Shown: positions 7,833 to 17,300 of the stretch, piece by piece
Numbering within the stretch: position 1 is the first letter of the stretch
Layout: each line of letters begins with the position of its first letter
Origin: CAYFJO01 sp964343305
GTDB lineage: Bacteria > Planctomycetota > Planctomycetia > Pirellulales > Pirellulaceae
NCBI GenBank assembly: GCA_964343305.1
Contig: CAYFJO010000122.1
Span: 1 to 26,328, forward strand
Reading direction: 5' to 3'
Length of the DNA stretch: 26,328 nucleotides
Program-made: the position numbers and the translations under genes
The notes under the pieces: model-generated
What the model was told of the DNA's origin: nothing
Database searches by the model: none
Seen by the model: only the letters and a program-made list of their open reading frames with translations

Positions 7833-9455
7833 TCACTTCTTTTTGGCATTCGCAGTCTTTAGCTCTTGGGCTTCAAGAATGCCATCGCCGTTCAAGTCCT
7901 TGGATTTGAACCAGCGTTGAAATCTCGCAAAGTTGAATTCTTTTCCGTTTTTCTTCGCTTTGGCTTCCGCGAGTTTCGCCTGCTGCTGCAGTGTGTTCCC
8001 ACTGGGAGCCGGCTCCGCGATGCCTGCGTTAAATTTGGCCACGTTGACTCGCTCACCACCGTGATAGTTCCCGTTTCGATTCTTCGTCGGCCTGCCGGTT
8101 TGGTTGACTGGCAGTTGGCTGTCCCACACATCGAACAAGTCTTTCAGCGCCTGGGCTTTGGCAGGCTTCTTGGCCGCCAGGTCTTTCCATTCACCAGGAT
8201 CATCGGCGAGATTGAACAGTCGGATCGTCGCGGGCCCACTTGCGTCATTCCAGGTCAGCTTCCAGTTACCCTCTCGGACCGCGTAGTCTTCGCCGCGCCG
8301 CCAGTACAGCACATCGTGCGGCTTGCCCGCGTTCTTACCCGTCAGATACGGCAGCAGATCCACCCCGTCAAAGCTCAGGCCGCGCGATGGTTTGCCAATT
8401 CCATTAACGGACATGATCGTGGCAATGAGATCCAGATTCAGCACGGGATGATCGTATGTTTTTCCGGCCGGTATGTGCCCCGGCCACTGCATGACGAAGG
8501 GCACTCGGATGCCGCCTTCGTAAGTATCCCCCTTGAAACCGTTGAACGGGCCGGGACTGGACATCGTTGTCTCGCCCCGCTTCTTTTGTTTCGGAGCCGC
8601 GATTCCCTGCCCGCGCGGAGTGCCGTTGTCGCTCATAAAGATAACGAGCGTGTCTTTATCCACGCCTTTCTTCTGAAGAGCATTCATTACCGCACCGACA
8701 CCATCATCCAAAGCGAGAACCATTGCCGCGAACAGTTTTCGCTCATCGTGAGTGTCCAGACCCTGAACTCGCTCGATGTACTTCTGTGGAACATCCCAAG
8801 GGTAGTGTACCGCGTTGTAGGCCAGATACAGAAAGAACGGCTTGTCGTCGTCCGTGCGTTCGATAAACCGGACGGCTTCATCGGTGAACATCTCGGTGAG
8901 ATACCCGCCCGACTCCTGAATCGGCGGCTCGATCTTTGTATTTCGCATGATTGGACGGAGGCCCGCCTTCTTGTGCTGCGGATCAGTCGTTGACTTCGAG
9001 TAGTCGTGCGAGCCCGAAAGAAAACCGTAAAAGAAGTCAACGCCTCGTGCATTTGGTTTCAGTTCTTCCCGCGCCATTCCAACATGCCACTTGCCAATGG
9101 CAGCGGTCGAGTATCCCCGTTCCTTCAGCAGTTCAAATACCAACGGTTGGCTGACAGGAACACCTCCTTCGTCCCAGTTGCCGTAGACTCCGAATCTTTG
9201 CTGATATACGCCAGTGAGCAATCCTGCTCGCGACGGCCCGCAGACCGAAGCACAAACATAGCCCTGAGAAAACTGCGTCCCGTTCGCTGCCAGGCTGTCG
9301 ATGTGCGGAGTGAGTATGTCTTTGAAGCCGTGATAGCCCACATCTCCCCAGCCCTGATCGTCCGAGTAAATCAGGACAATATTCGGGCGCTCCTTCGCAA
9401 AGCTGACCGACGCAACCGTGGCCAGCAGAAGCGTGGCGGAAATCGTGCGAATCAT
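7833..9455 (-). CDS. Secreted sulfatase with C-terminal EF-hand (540 aa)
   Basis: Signal peptide MIRTISATLLLATVASVSFA, then a full sulfatase domain: YSDDQGWGDVGYHG (30-43), formylglycine motif C72-G-P-S-R, GKWHVG 121-126, SDNGTPRGQG 275-284, YEGGIRVPF 312-320. After the catalytic domain come an Ala/Lys-rich stretch (490-506) and one EF-hand-type calcium loop, D520-L-N-G-D-G-I-L-E-A-Q-E531, with acidic or Asn ligands at loop positions 1, 3, 5, 9 and 12. I chose the ATG at 9455 over an upstream ATG at 9563 because AGGAG sits 5 nt before it, the signal peptide begins there, and the 36 extra residues would be encoded by repeat DNA. It is a close paralogue of domain 3 of the triple sulfatase, whose start lies 61 bp downstream. 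The function of the EF-hand tail is unknown. Confidence 0.92.
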   Translation of the reverse strand: MIRTISATLLLATVASVSFAKERPNIVLIYSDDQGWGDVGYHGFKDILTPHIDSLAANGTQFSQGYVCASVCGPSRAGLLTGVYQQRFGVYGNWDEGGVPVSQPLVFELLKERGYSTAAIGKWHVGMAREELKPNARGVDFFYGFLSGSHDYSKSTTDPQHKKAGLRPIMRNTKIEPPIQESGGYLTEMFTDEAVRFIERTDDDKPFFLYLAYNAVHYPWDVPQKYIERVQGLDTHDERKLFAAMVLALDDGVGAVMNALQKKGVDKDTLVIFMSDNGTPRGQGIAAPKQKKRGETTMSSPGPFNGFKGDTYEGGIRVPFVMQWPGHIPAGKTYDHPVLNLDLIATIMSVNGIGKPSRGLSFDGVDLLPYLTGKNAGKPHDVLYWRRGEDYAVREGNWKLTWNDASGPATIRLFNLADDPGEWKDLAAKKPAKAQALKDLFDVWDSQLPVNQTGRPTKNRNGNYHGGERVNVAKFNAGIAEPAPSGNTLQQQAKLAEAKAKKNGKEFNFARFQRWFKSKDLNGDGILEAQELKTANAKKK

Positions 9456-9460
9456 GTTTT

Positions 9461-9465
9461 CTCCT
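9461..9465 (-). promoter_or_regulatory. Ribosome binding site AGGAG for the 540-aa sulfatase
   Basis: AGGAG then AAAAC then ATG on the minus strand. It fixes the start at 9455 and lies directly against the end of a family A repeat. Confidence 0.75.
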
Positions 9466-9603
9466 GTTGGAGTACAGGCTTTAGCAGGCCGTTGCAAAAC
9501 ACTGTCAAACGTGAGCGGCAAGGCGCTAGCCGCCGGTTTTCTTCGGAGAAGCGAACGTTTCACCGACGGCTAGCGCCTCGTCGCTCAGTTTTTCAACGGC
9601 CTG
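9466..9603. repeat. Composite repeat: family A half plus inverted family B pair
   Basis: A family A unit (9466-9484) loses its last half and runs into a structure bounded by CAGGCCGTTG (9485-9494) and its exact complement CAACGGCCTG (9594-9603). Inside are two inverted family B units: GAGCGGCAAGGCGCTAGCCG from 9513, and the complement of GAGCGACGAGGCGCTAGCCG ending at 9586. The whole 119-bp piece could fold into one long imperfect hairpin. It occupies most of the 191-bp gap between two sulfatase genes. Confidence 0.8.
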
Positions 9604-9646
9604 TCAACCTGCAAAGGTAAGATCGCATAATACCAGGGCTCAGGCA

Positions 9647-11254
9647 TCAGTGCCGTTTCTTTGTTGGTAACTCCGGTGGTTCGCCCACACCATATTGTTC
9701 TTTCAGTGCGGCCAAACGACCCTTCATGCGTTCGATTTCTTGTTGATAACGCGGGTGTTCGTAGCGATTGGATAGCTCTCTTGGATCAACTTTCAAATCA
9801 TAAAACTCCCATGCGTCGTGATCGTAAAAGTGGATCAACTTGTATCGGCTGTCGCGCACGCCTTCGTGACGAGGCATGTTGTACGCTCCGCGCGATTCTG
9901 GTGTCCCGCCGTCAAAGTATTGATACAACACGTCCTTTCGCCAATCGTTTGGAATCTCGCCGCCAAGTGCCGGTTGCATTGCAATTCCGTGAACATCATC
10001 GGGCACTTCGACTCCCGCAGCAGTCAACAACGTTGGTGCGAGGTCGATGTTTTGAACTAGAGCCGAGATGCGACTGCCTGGTTTGATCGTGCCAGGCCAG
10101 CGGATCAGCAGAGGCGACCGAAAACTCTCTTCGTACATCCAACGCTTTTCCGCCCAGCCGTGTTCGCCGGTCATGAAGCCCTGGTCCGAGCTGTAGATCA
10201 CGATCGTGTTCTTCGCCAAATCGTTCTTGTCCAGGTAGTTAAGCAACCGGCCAACGTTTTCATCCAACCCGTCGATACAGCGAACGTAGTCTTTGATGAA
10301 TCGCTGGTAGGTGTACCGCACGCCAGCCTGACCTTCGAGCAAGCCGTTGTTTTGCAGACGCCGCATTTCCACATTCCGCGGATCGTAGGCTTTGTGGAAC
10401 GCGTCGCGCTGCGCCGGTGTCATCTCTTTCAAAAACTCCGGCATCATTTTGGGATTTTCCGCAATCTGGTTCTTCGAAGGAGTCACGTTCAACACGTGCC
10501 CTCGCATGCCTTCCAAACCCATCCAAGTGTCCTTCACGAACGGCTGACGCGTGGCGTAGTCGTCAAATAACGTGTTGGGTTCGGGAAACTCCATGTTGTC
10601 ATAAGCGGCCATGTGGCGTGGCGCCGGGATGCGGTGGATGTGCGGAACTTTGTATTGGGCACACAGCAGAAACGGTTTCGACGCATCGCGGTTCTTCAAC
10701 CAATCGAGCGCCTTGTCGGTAATGATGTCGGTCGAATGGCCTTCGACTTTGGACGGCCCTTTCGCGCTGAGAAAGCTGGGGTTGTAATACGAGCCTTGGC
10801 CGCCTTTGCCGGAGAGGATTTCCCAGTGCTGAAACTCATCGGTCGGATTGCCAATCAGATGCCACTTGCCGATCAACGCCGTTTGATAACCGGCTTTGCC
10901 GAGTTCCCGCGTGTAAACCCACTGCCGGCCATTCCACCGCGAGCCATTTCCCGTGATCCCGTTGGCGTGGCTATGCTTTCCCGTCAGGATCGCTGCGCGG
11001 CTGGGACAACAGATCGAATTGACGTTGAACGACCGGTCGAAGATCGCCCCTTCACGGGCAATGCGGTCGAGATTCGGAGTCTTGTTGATCGAACCTTCAT
11101 AAGCACCGATCGTGCGCAGGGCATGGTCGTCGCTGAAGATGAATAGGATGTTCGGACCCGTTGCACCTTCATTTGCATTCGCTGCTTGAAATCGAGCCGA
11201 TACGCCGAGCAGTATGACGAACGTACAAATCGTTGCACAGAAAATTCTGATCAT
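9647..11254 (-). CDS. Secreted sulfatase, N-acetylglucosamine-6-sulfatase-like (535 aa)
   Basis: An N-terminal hydrophobic signal (about 1-27) is followed by IFSDDHALRTIGAY (39-52), formylglycine motif C82-C-P-S-R, GKWHLIGNPTDEF, a long central insert (about 240-330), YSSDQGFMTGEHGWAEKRWM and YEESFRSPLLIRWPG. The SDQGF..GEHGW..KR.MYEES run and the PAPRH segment are what I recall from the S1_11-type sulfatases, which include characterised GlcNAc-6-O-sulfatases. The specificity is therefore a family inference, not something visible. The ATG at 11254 has GAGGG 7 nt upstream. It ends YGVGEPPELPTKKRH. It follows the GH94 gene by 82 bp. Confidence 0.92.
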   Translation of the reverse strand: MIRIFCATICTFVILLGVSARFQAANANEGATGPNILFIFSDDHALRTIGAYEGSINKTPNLDRIAREGAIFDRSFNVNSICCPSRAAILTGKHSHANGITGNGSRWNGRQWVYTRELGKAGYQTALIGKWHLIGNPTDEFQHWEILSGKGGQGSYYNPSFLSAKGPSKVEGHSTDIITDKALDWLKNRDASKPFLLCAQYKVPHIHRIPAPRHMAAYDNMEFPEPNTLFDDYATRQPFVKDTWMGLEGMRGHVLNVTPSKNQIAENPKMMPEFLKEMTPAQRDAFHKAYDPRNVEMRRLQNNGLLEGQAGVRYTYQRFIKDYVRCIDGLDENVGRLLNYLDKNDLAKNTIVIYSSDQGFMTGEHGWAEKRWMYEESFRSPLLIRWPGTIKPGSRISALVQNIDLAPTLLTAAGVEVPDDVHGIAMQPALGGEIPNDWRKDVLYQYFDGGTPESRGAYNMPRHEGVRDSRYKLIHFYDHDAWEFYDLKVDPRELSNRYEHPRYQQEIERMKGRLAALKEQYGVGEPPELPTKKRH

Positions 11255-11275
11255 TGTTTTTCCCTCATCTACGCG

Positions 11276-11285
11276 GAATATGCGT
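11276..11285. promoter_or_regulatory. Shared motif ACGCATATTC upstream of a sulfatase start (copy 1)
   Basis: On the minus strand CAGGTTGACGCATATTC precedes the 535-aa sulfatase start by about 21 nt. The same ACGCATATTC, also preceded by CAGGTT, occurs upstream of the 532-aa sulfatase (19130-19139). It is a candidate promoter or regulator site, based on two copies only. Confidence 0.3.
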
Positions 11286-11314
11286 CAACCTGGCAATCCT
11301 GCCCAAGATTTTTA

Positions 11315-11331
11315 CATAATCCTGAATTATG
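11315..11331 (-). terminator. Weak hairpin after the GH94 gene
   Basis: CATAAT, five-base loop, ATTATG, starting 5 nt past the TAA stop at 11337-11339. The stem is AT-rich and is followed on the minus strand by TAAAAATC rather than a T-run, so termination is doubtful and read-through into the next sulfatase is plausible. Confidence 0.2.
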
Positions 11332-11336
11332 CCAGT

Positions 11337-14300
11337 TTACGTCGTCTCCCGACCATTTATAGGGCTTTGTGCCAGATCTCGAACGAAGCGCCTCACCTTC
11401 AATTCGCCGCGCGGCTGGTCGAGATCATCGGGCAAGACAACTTCATTGTTGTTTAGATTTATTCCCAAGACGCCTTCCAAAGCCTGCCGGTGCATCCAGC
11501 CGGCAGCGCCGGTGTAGCCGTTCCAAATCATGCGGCCTGGGTCGAATGTCGTAAGCATGTCGGCTGCCTGTTTGTTGGGTTGGCCACCGTAGATTTCGAT
11601 CTCGTCGGGCGTGATGTGGAACAACGGCGAGATCTTGTGCCACAGCCGATACGCGGTCGCGCGGTATTTCGCGGCAGCTTCGGCATCGCCGTCCTGTTCG
11701 CATTGCTCGGCAAGAATGCGGGCCGCTCGGACGAGCCATTGGTCACCGTGACAATACATTCCGTTTTCGCGGACACCTTCGGGATAGCGTGAACTGCGGC
11801 CAAGAAACGGCTTGGTATCTTCTCGCAGCGCGGGATGTCCGAGCAGCACGACGTTGTCGCGCTCGAGTTCGGCGACTGCCGTGTCGAAACAGATTCGCGA
11901 ACGGGACGGATTCACGCCGGACATGACCGACCACGCGGCGGTCAGTGCGTCGATTTCCCACACGCCACTGCCTTTGACTCCGATTTTGGTCCCGTCGTCA
12001 TGGATCGCTCGCAGATAACGGTCGCCTTGCCAGGTGTTTTCCAGAGCCTCGCGGAGTGCATCTCGTTTGCGTTCGTAATGTGTGCGGCGAGTTGGTCCTT
12101 CTCGCTGTTCGATCAGATCGAGGAAGTCTCGCATGATGTAACACAGGAAGAAACCGAGCCACGTGCTCTCGCCGCGTCCTTCGCTGCCGATTTCGTCCAG
12201 TCCGTCGTTCCAATCACCCGCCCCGATCAGCGGAAGTCCGTTGGGACCGAGCCGATGATCGAACACGAGATCGAACGCTCGCAGGCAATGTTTGTAGATA
12301 CTCTCGTTTGTCGCCGCTCGGTGTGGGAAGAAGCCCATGCCTTCTTTACCTTTGGGCAACGGCTCCAACGGAAGCTGAGCCTGAAGATACGGCACGACCT
12401 CGTCGAGCAACGAGTCGTCGCCCGTCATGCGAACGTATTCGACGACGCTCCAGCCGAGCCACAGCAAGTTGTCGTAGGCATGCGAACGACAAGCGAAACC
12501 CGTTCTGCCATCCTGCAAGCGAAAGAACCAATGCACCACGTCGCCTTCGAGGAACTGCTGCGCGGCATGCAGCTTAATTTGGTTTCGCGCGAACGTCGGA
12601 TCGACCCAGATCATGTTGACGCTGTCCTGCAACTGGTCGCGAAAACCAAACGCGCCGCTGGCCTGGTAGAATCCGCGCCGCGCCCAGATGCGTTCGGCAA
12701 TGGCCTGGTACTTCAGCCAATTCTGGTATTGGTCGAATTCGGGGTTGCTCGTCTCGACCCGCGATGTTGACATCAACTTCGTCCACCAGTGACGGTTCTC
12801 ATTCAGTGCCGCGTTGACCGCGTCGAGGCTTTGGAACTTTCGCACGACGGCTTCGGCCTGGCGGTGATCATCCGCCTGACCAAGCATCACAGCCACGGTG
12901 ACTTCGCCGTCGGCGGGCACTTCGAGCGTGCTGAGAAATCCAGCGATGGGCGCGCGATCGCTTTCATCATTCGCCGGTGTTCCCGTTTGCACCATTTTGG
13001 GATGCGCGATCGCCGCGTCCTTGCCGAGAAAGCGGCCGCGGCGCGTTTCGACATGATCGGCGGCGGCTGTCATCGCGGCGAATGCTACGCCTGGGCGGAA
13101 TGTGTTCCGTGGATTCTGGAAGTAAACGGAATCAGTCATGTTGTCGTGTCGGATTTTCAACGGCCCCGCGTTCTCCGGCATATCCGCGAGCACGATTTGG
13201 AAGTACGGCGCGAAACGCAGTCGCCGCGACGAGTCGCTGTGGTTGCGAATCGTCAAGCGGTACAACCCAACCGGATCGGTTCGAGGAACGAAGACCGTCA
13301 GTTCGGTTGATAACCAACTGTGGCTCATGCGAAACGTCGCCGAGCCATCGACAGAATAGTCAACGTCGTAGTTGGCGTCACAATCACGCAGCGGCTCGAA
13401 CGTCGGCGAATGCCATCGCTCGTCATCAACGTCGAACAGATAGATCACTTCGCCTGGGAGTTCACAAGCAACCGTGTCGGCCCAATCGGGCGTGAGCCGG
13501 TTTTGCTGCGAGTTGCCGTTGGCCGACGTGTGCAAGCCGCGATTGGTCACGCACAGCACATGCCCCAAAGGATTCGACATCGAGTGGTCATAGGGACGGG
13601 GCGTAAACGGCGTCAGCACTCGCAGCGTATTTCCATCGTCACGAAACTCGTAATAAGGTTGCGGTGTCCCTGGCAGAATCTCTCCGTGGCGGATCGGTTG
13701 GAGTACAGGCTTTAGCCTGCATGGTTCGTCTTGTTTTTCCTGCGCGGAACAGGTTGAAGCCTGGACTCCAGCAAGATTCCGCTCGATCAAGCCGATCGCC
13801 TCTTGCCGTTTCTCAGCACACCCGACAAGAAAACGAATGGTGGCTGTTCCCTTCGCGTCAACCTGCAAGTTAACTAACAGACTGCTAATGGGGTCGAAGC
13901 TTGGACAGGCTGGCGAATCCTTGGGCTCGTGAAATGCCAGGGTCTCCAACGCTCGCGGCGACCAGAGACTTTTCGCCCGCCCAATGAAATCCATACGCGA
14001 AGTAAGAAATCCAGCAGGAGCGACATCCGATGCGAGGAAACCGTGAAGCTTCGTGTAGCGATGCAAAGCGAGCGATGCATTGAAATCGGCGACGTAGCTG
14101 AGTTCAGGGAATAAACGGTTGTATTGTGTGTGCCCACGGTCTCCAGCCGGATTGTTGATCACCCATTCCAGATACGGAACGATTTGCAAGCTGCGTGAAC
14201 GATCCGCCAGGTTTTTTACAGTGACTTCCCACAGTTCAACGGCGTCGTGCTGGTCGGGGATGGAAATGCGAATCGTGGTTTCCAAATCATTCGCCGTGTT

Positions 14301-17300
14301 GGTGATTCCCAAAGTCGAATCCACTTTTGTGATCTCCGACTTGGAAAACCGCTCGCTCGGATAATTGCCCAACACAGGCCACGACGCCGAGTCTTCAACC
14401 ACGAACAGGGCCCGACCACACGGGTGTCGATGGTCGTAGGCGCGACGCGTCAAGTCGTAACCATCTTGCGGCAAACGACTGAAACATTCGCCGTTGTTGC
14501 GAAGCACCACCTCGTATGCACCGAAGGACAGTGTTAACGTTTCATCGCCATCGTCTTTCTTCCGCGACGCCAGCCAGCGGAAGCTGGTGAAGACCAACGT
14601 GCAAGCCGGCACAGCGGCAAGTGTCACCAACGCCAATTCGCCGATCGACAACGATTGCAGCCAGGCGAGCAACCCACCGCCGGAACTCGCCCGCACTTCC
14701 GCCGACTTGTTCCACACATAATCCCAGTTCGCCGCCATCGGAATGTAAAACGGGATCAACAGCGGACCCCATGTCGTGAATCGCTTGACGCCTTCAGGAA
14801 TGTAGCAAGCGTTGGCATCCCGCCCGATGAATCGAGCAACCGCTTTGTCAATCTTATCCATGCCAAGAAAACTGAAGTTGACCAACGTCGCGACCCGCAA
14901 GCCCATGTGATCGAGCCAGATTAGAATCCGCACCAGGTCGTAGGCCAGCAGTGCGACGAACACGCTCAGGCTCCACTCGACGAATTGTTCTTGGCTCATC
15001 GTCAGGCTGTTGAACGTGGCGAAGACAGTTCGAATTGCTCCGTCCTGGTTGTACCAGGTCGGCTCGCCCATCATCCGCAGGAACGAGAAGATGATCGGCG
15101 ACATCCACAGGCCCCAACGCATCACCTCGATCATGTGCTGGATCAGATCAATGAAGCCGGCGCGCGTGAACAAATGCTTGATCGGGTTGGTCGTTCGATC
15201 GAGAGCGGCGCTGAGAAATGTGCGGTTGATGGCGAACAGCCACGCGGCAATCGACCAATTCAACACGCCTGCCAATGCTTCCTTGAACAGCAGGCTCACG
15301 CCGCCCGCGTAAGTGCCAAGATTGATCATGCCCCAACGGTTGAGAAACGGCCACGTTTCGTAGGTTGTAGGCTCCTGTCCGAAACTGACGTATTGATGGA
15401 ACTTGGCGACGACCACTTCGACCTGGGCCGTCTCCAAATAAAAGCCGAGCGCCGCGCCAATGAAGCCGCCCATCAATGCGTCGATGAAGTAAGCCCGCCA
15501 CGAACGTACACCGCCGCATGCGCGAGTTTGGTTGACGACATCACGCAGCAGACTGACTCCGGCGTACGCTATGATCCCCACAATTAGTCCAAGCAATGCG
15601 CGATGACCGGTGCCTGCGGTAAACGTATCGCTGGCGAACGCCCAGGCTCCGCCCGCCCCAACCACCGCGCCTCGAATATACAACCAGGGTTCACTGTGAC
15701 TCTTTCGCACACGCTGAGCGAAAGCTGTGCTGCCGTCGAAGCTCTCGATGATCGTTTTCGCAAGGGGAAACAAGCACGCCCCAAACGCCGCGGCCATCAG
15801 CCAAGGAACGTTTGTGAACAACCACTGGCCCGCAGCAGATTCAACCAGCAGATTCAAACCATGCAGGATGGTCATGAACACGCCACTGTAGACCATCCCT
15901 TTGCGCAGCCCGCTGGAACAATGTGCGAAAACCGTTTTGAATGCGGGCGGCTTTCCGTGAATGCCGTCCATTAACATACCGGTCAACAGGTAGGCTTCCA
16001 TCCAGATCCCTGCCTGCGAAACGACCGTCGTCAAAATTGCAATGACAATACGCGGGGCTGTGCTCCAACCTGCAATCGTTTGCCCCGAACCAATGGCCGC
16101 AATCATCGGTGCGATGATCACACTGGCCGCAACGGCCAACAACATCAGATGGGCGCGCAAGCCCTTGACCAATTGCCGTCGCGCCGCGAGCCCAATGCCG
16201 TTGGCAATCGCTTCGTTGAAGACGAAGACGATTAGAATGTTGCGGAGAGTTTGGAACAGAATTGGATTCTGTTCGGACACGTCGGCAACCTGTCCTACGG
16301 TCAACAGCACGCTGAAAACAAATGGTGTCGCCAATACAACCGGGCCGCCGATTCCGGACAGATGCCGCCCGCGCGACGCAAGCTGGCAGGCGCTCGCCAA
16401 ATGAAACAGCACAACAAAAACAGCAGATGTGAAGCTGCACAGTCTCAGAATCTCGATGGCCGACACGGGAACTGCCAAGATGGTTGCCGACGTGGCGGTC
16501 GCAGCGAGAACACCCGTCACTAGTACATTCAAGAACAGCTCGAACGGGCTCAGATGTTTTCCGGTAAGCCCGAACTTCAGCACTTCACCGACAAGTCCGC
16601 CCATCAAAGCAATCAGCAGACAATGCCAACCGCCGCTGAACGATTCGCTTCCCAACGAAAACGTCGCCAACGCGATGCCCGCGACCAATACTGTGGCCAA
16701 GCCGAATGTGAAATCGCGTCGGGCTGGAGAGCAGACTTCAGCCTGCTTGCCTCCACCTGACAAACTTCGCAGGCTAAAGCCTGTACTCCAGCAGACCAAT
16801 CCAAGAATGGCCGCCAATAATGCGGTCGCTGCGATTCGACTGACGACGGAAGCCGATTGTCTGTCCCAAAAAGTGAGTTGGAAAAACTCCACCTTCCACT
16901 GCAAAGTCCCCGAAACGCTTTCGCCATCGCCGACTCGCGTCACCACCAGCACGACTTCGTTTAGCTTGCCGATGCGATCCCACTGGATCGGTGCTTCCAC
17001 GTGGCTCCAGCCACTCGCGGGTTGAAGGTCAATAACTTGAACGGCGTTCGTTCCTTTGATCTCCACCTTCAACGCAATGTCGCTCGGCTGAACTTCTGAA
17101 GGGAGATGGATCGAACTGCTCAGAATATCGACCGAATCGGAACGGAGTTCGCTTGGATAGTTCTTCGTCCAGATTCCCGCTCCGCCATCTTTGCCAACCG
17201 AGTAATAAAGGTGAAGTGCAGGCTGTTCGCTGTCTTCCGTCTTGGGGCTTACACTTGCTTCAGCCGCCCCAAAGTTGAACGCTCCGGATTCGGCCGCGCT

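Noticed and set aside
9456..9563. N-terminal extension of the 540-aa sulfatase from an upstream ATG
   Set aside because: The extra 36 residues come from repeat DNA, while the ATG at 9455 has an AGGAG and begins a typical signal peptide.
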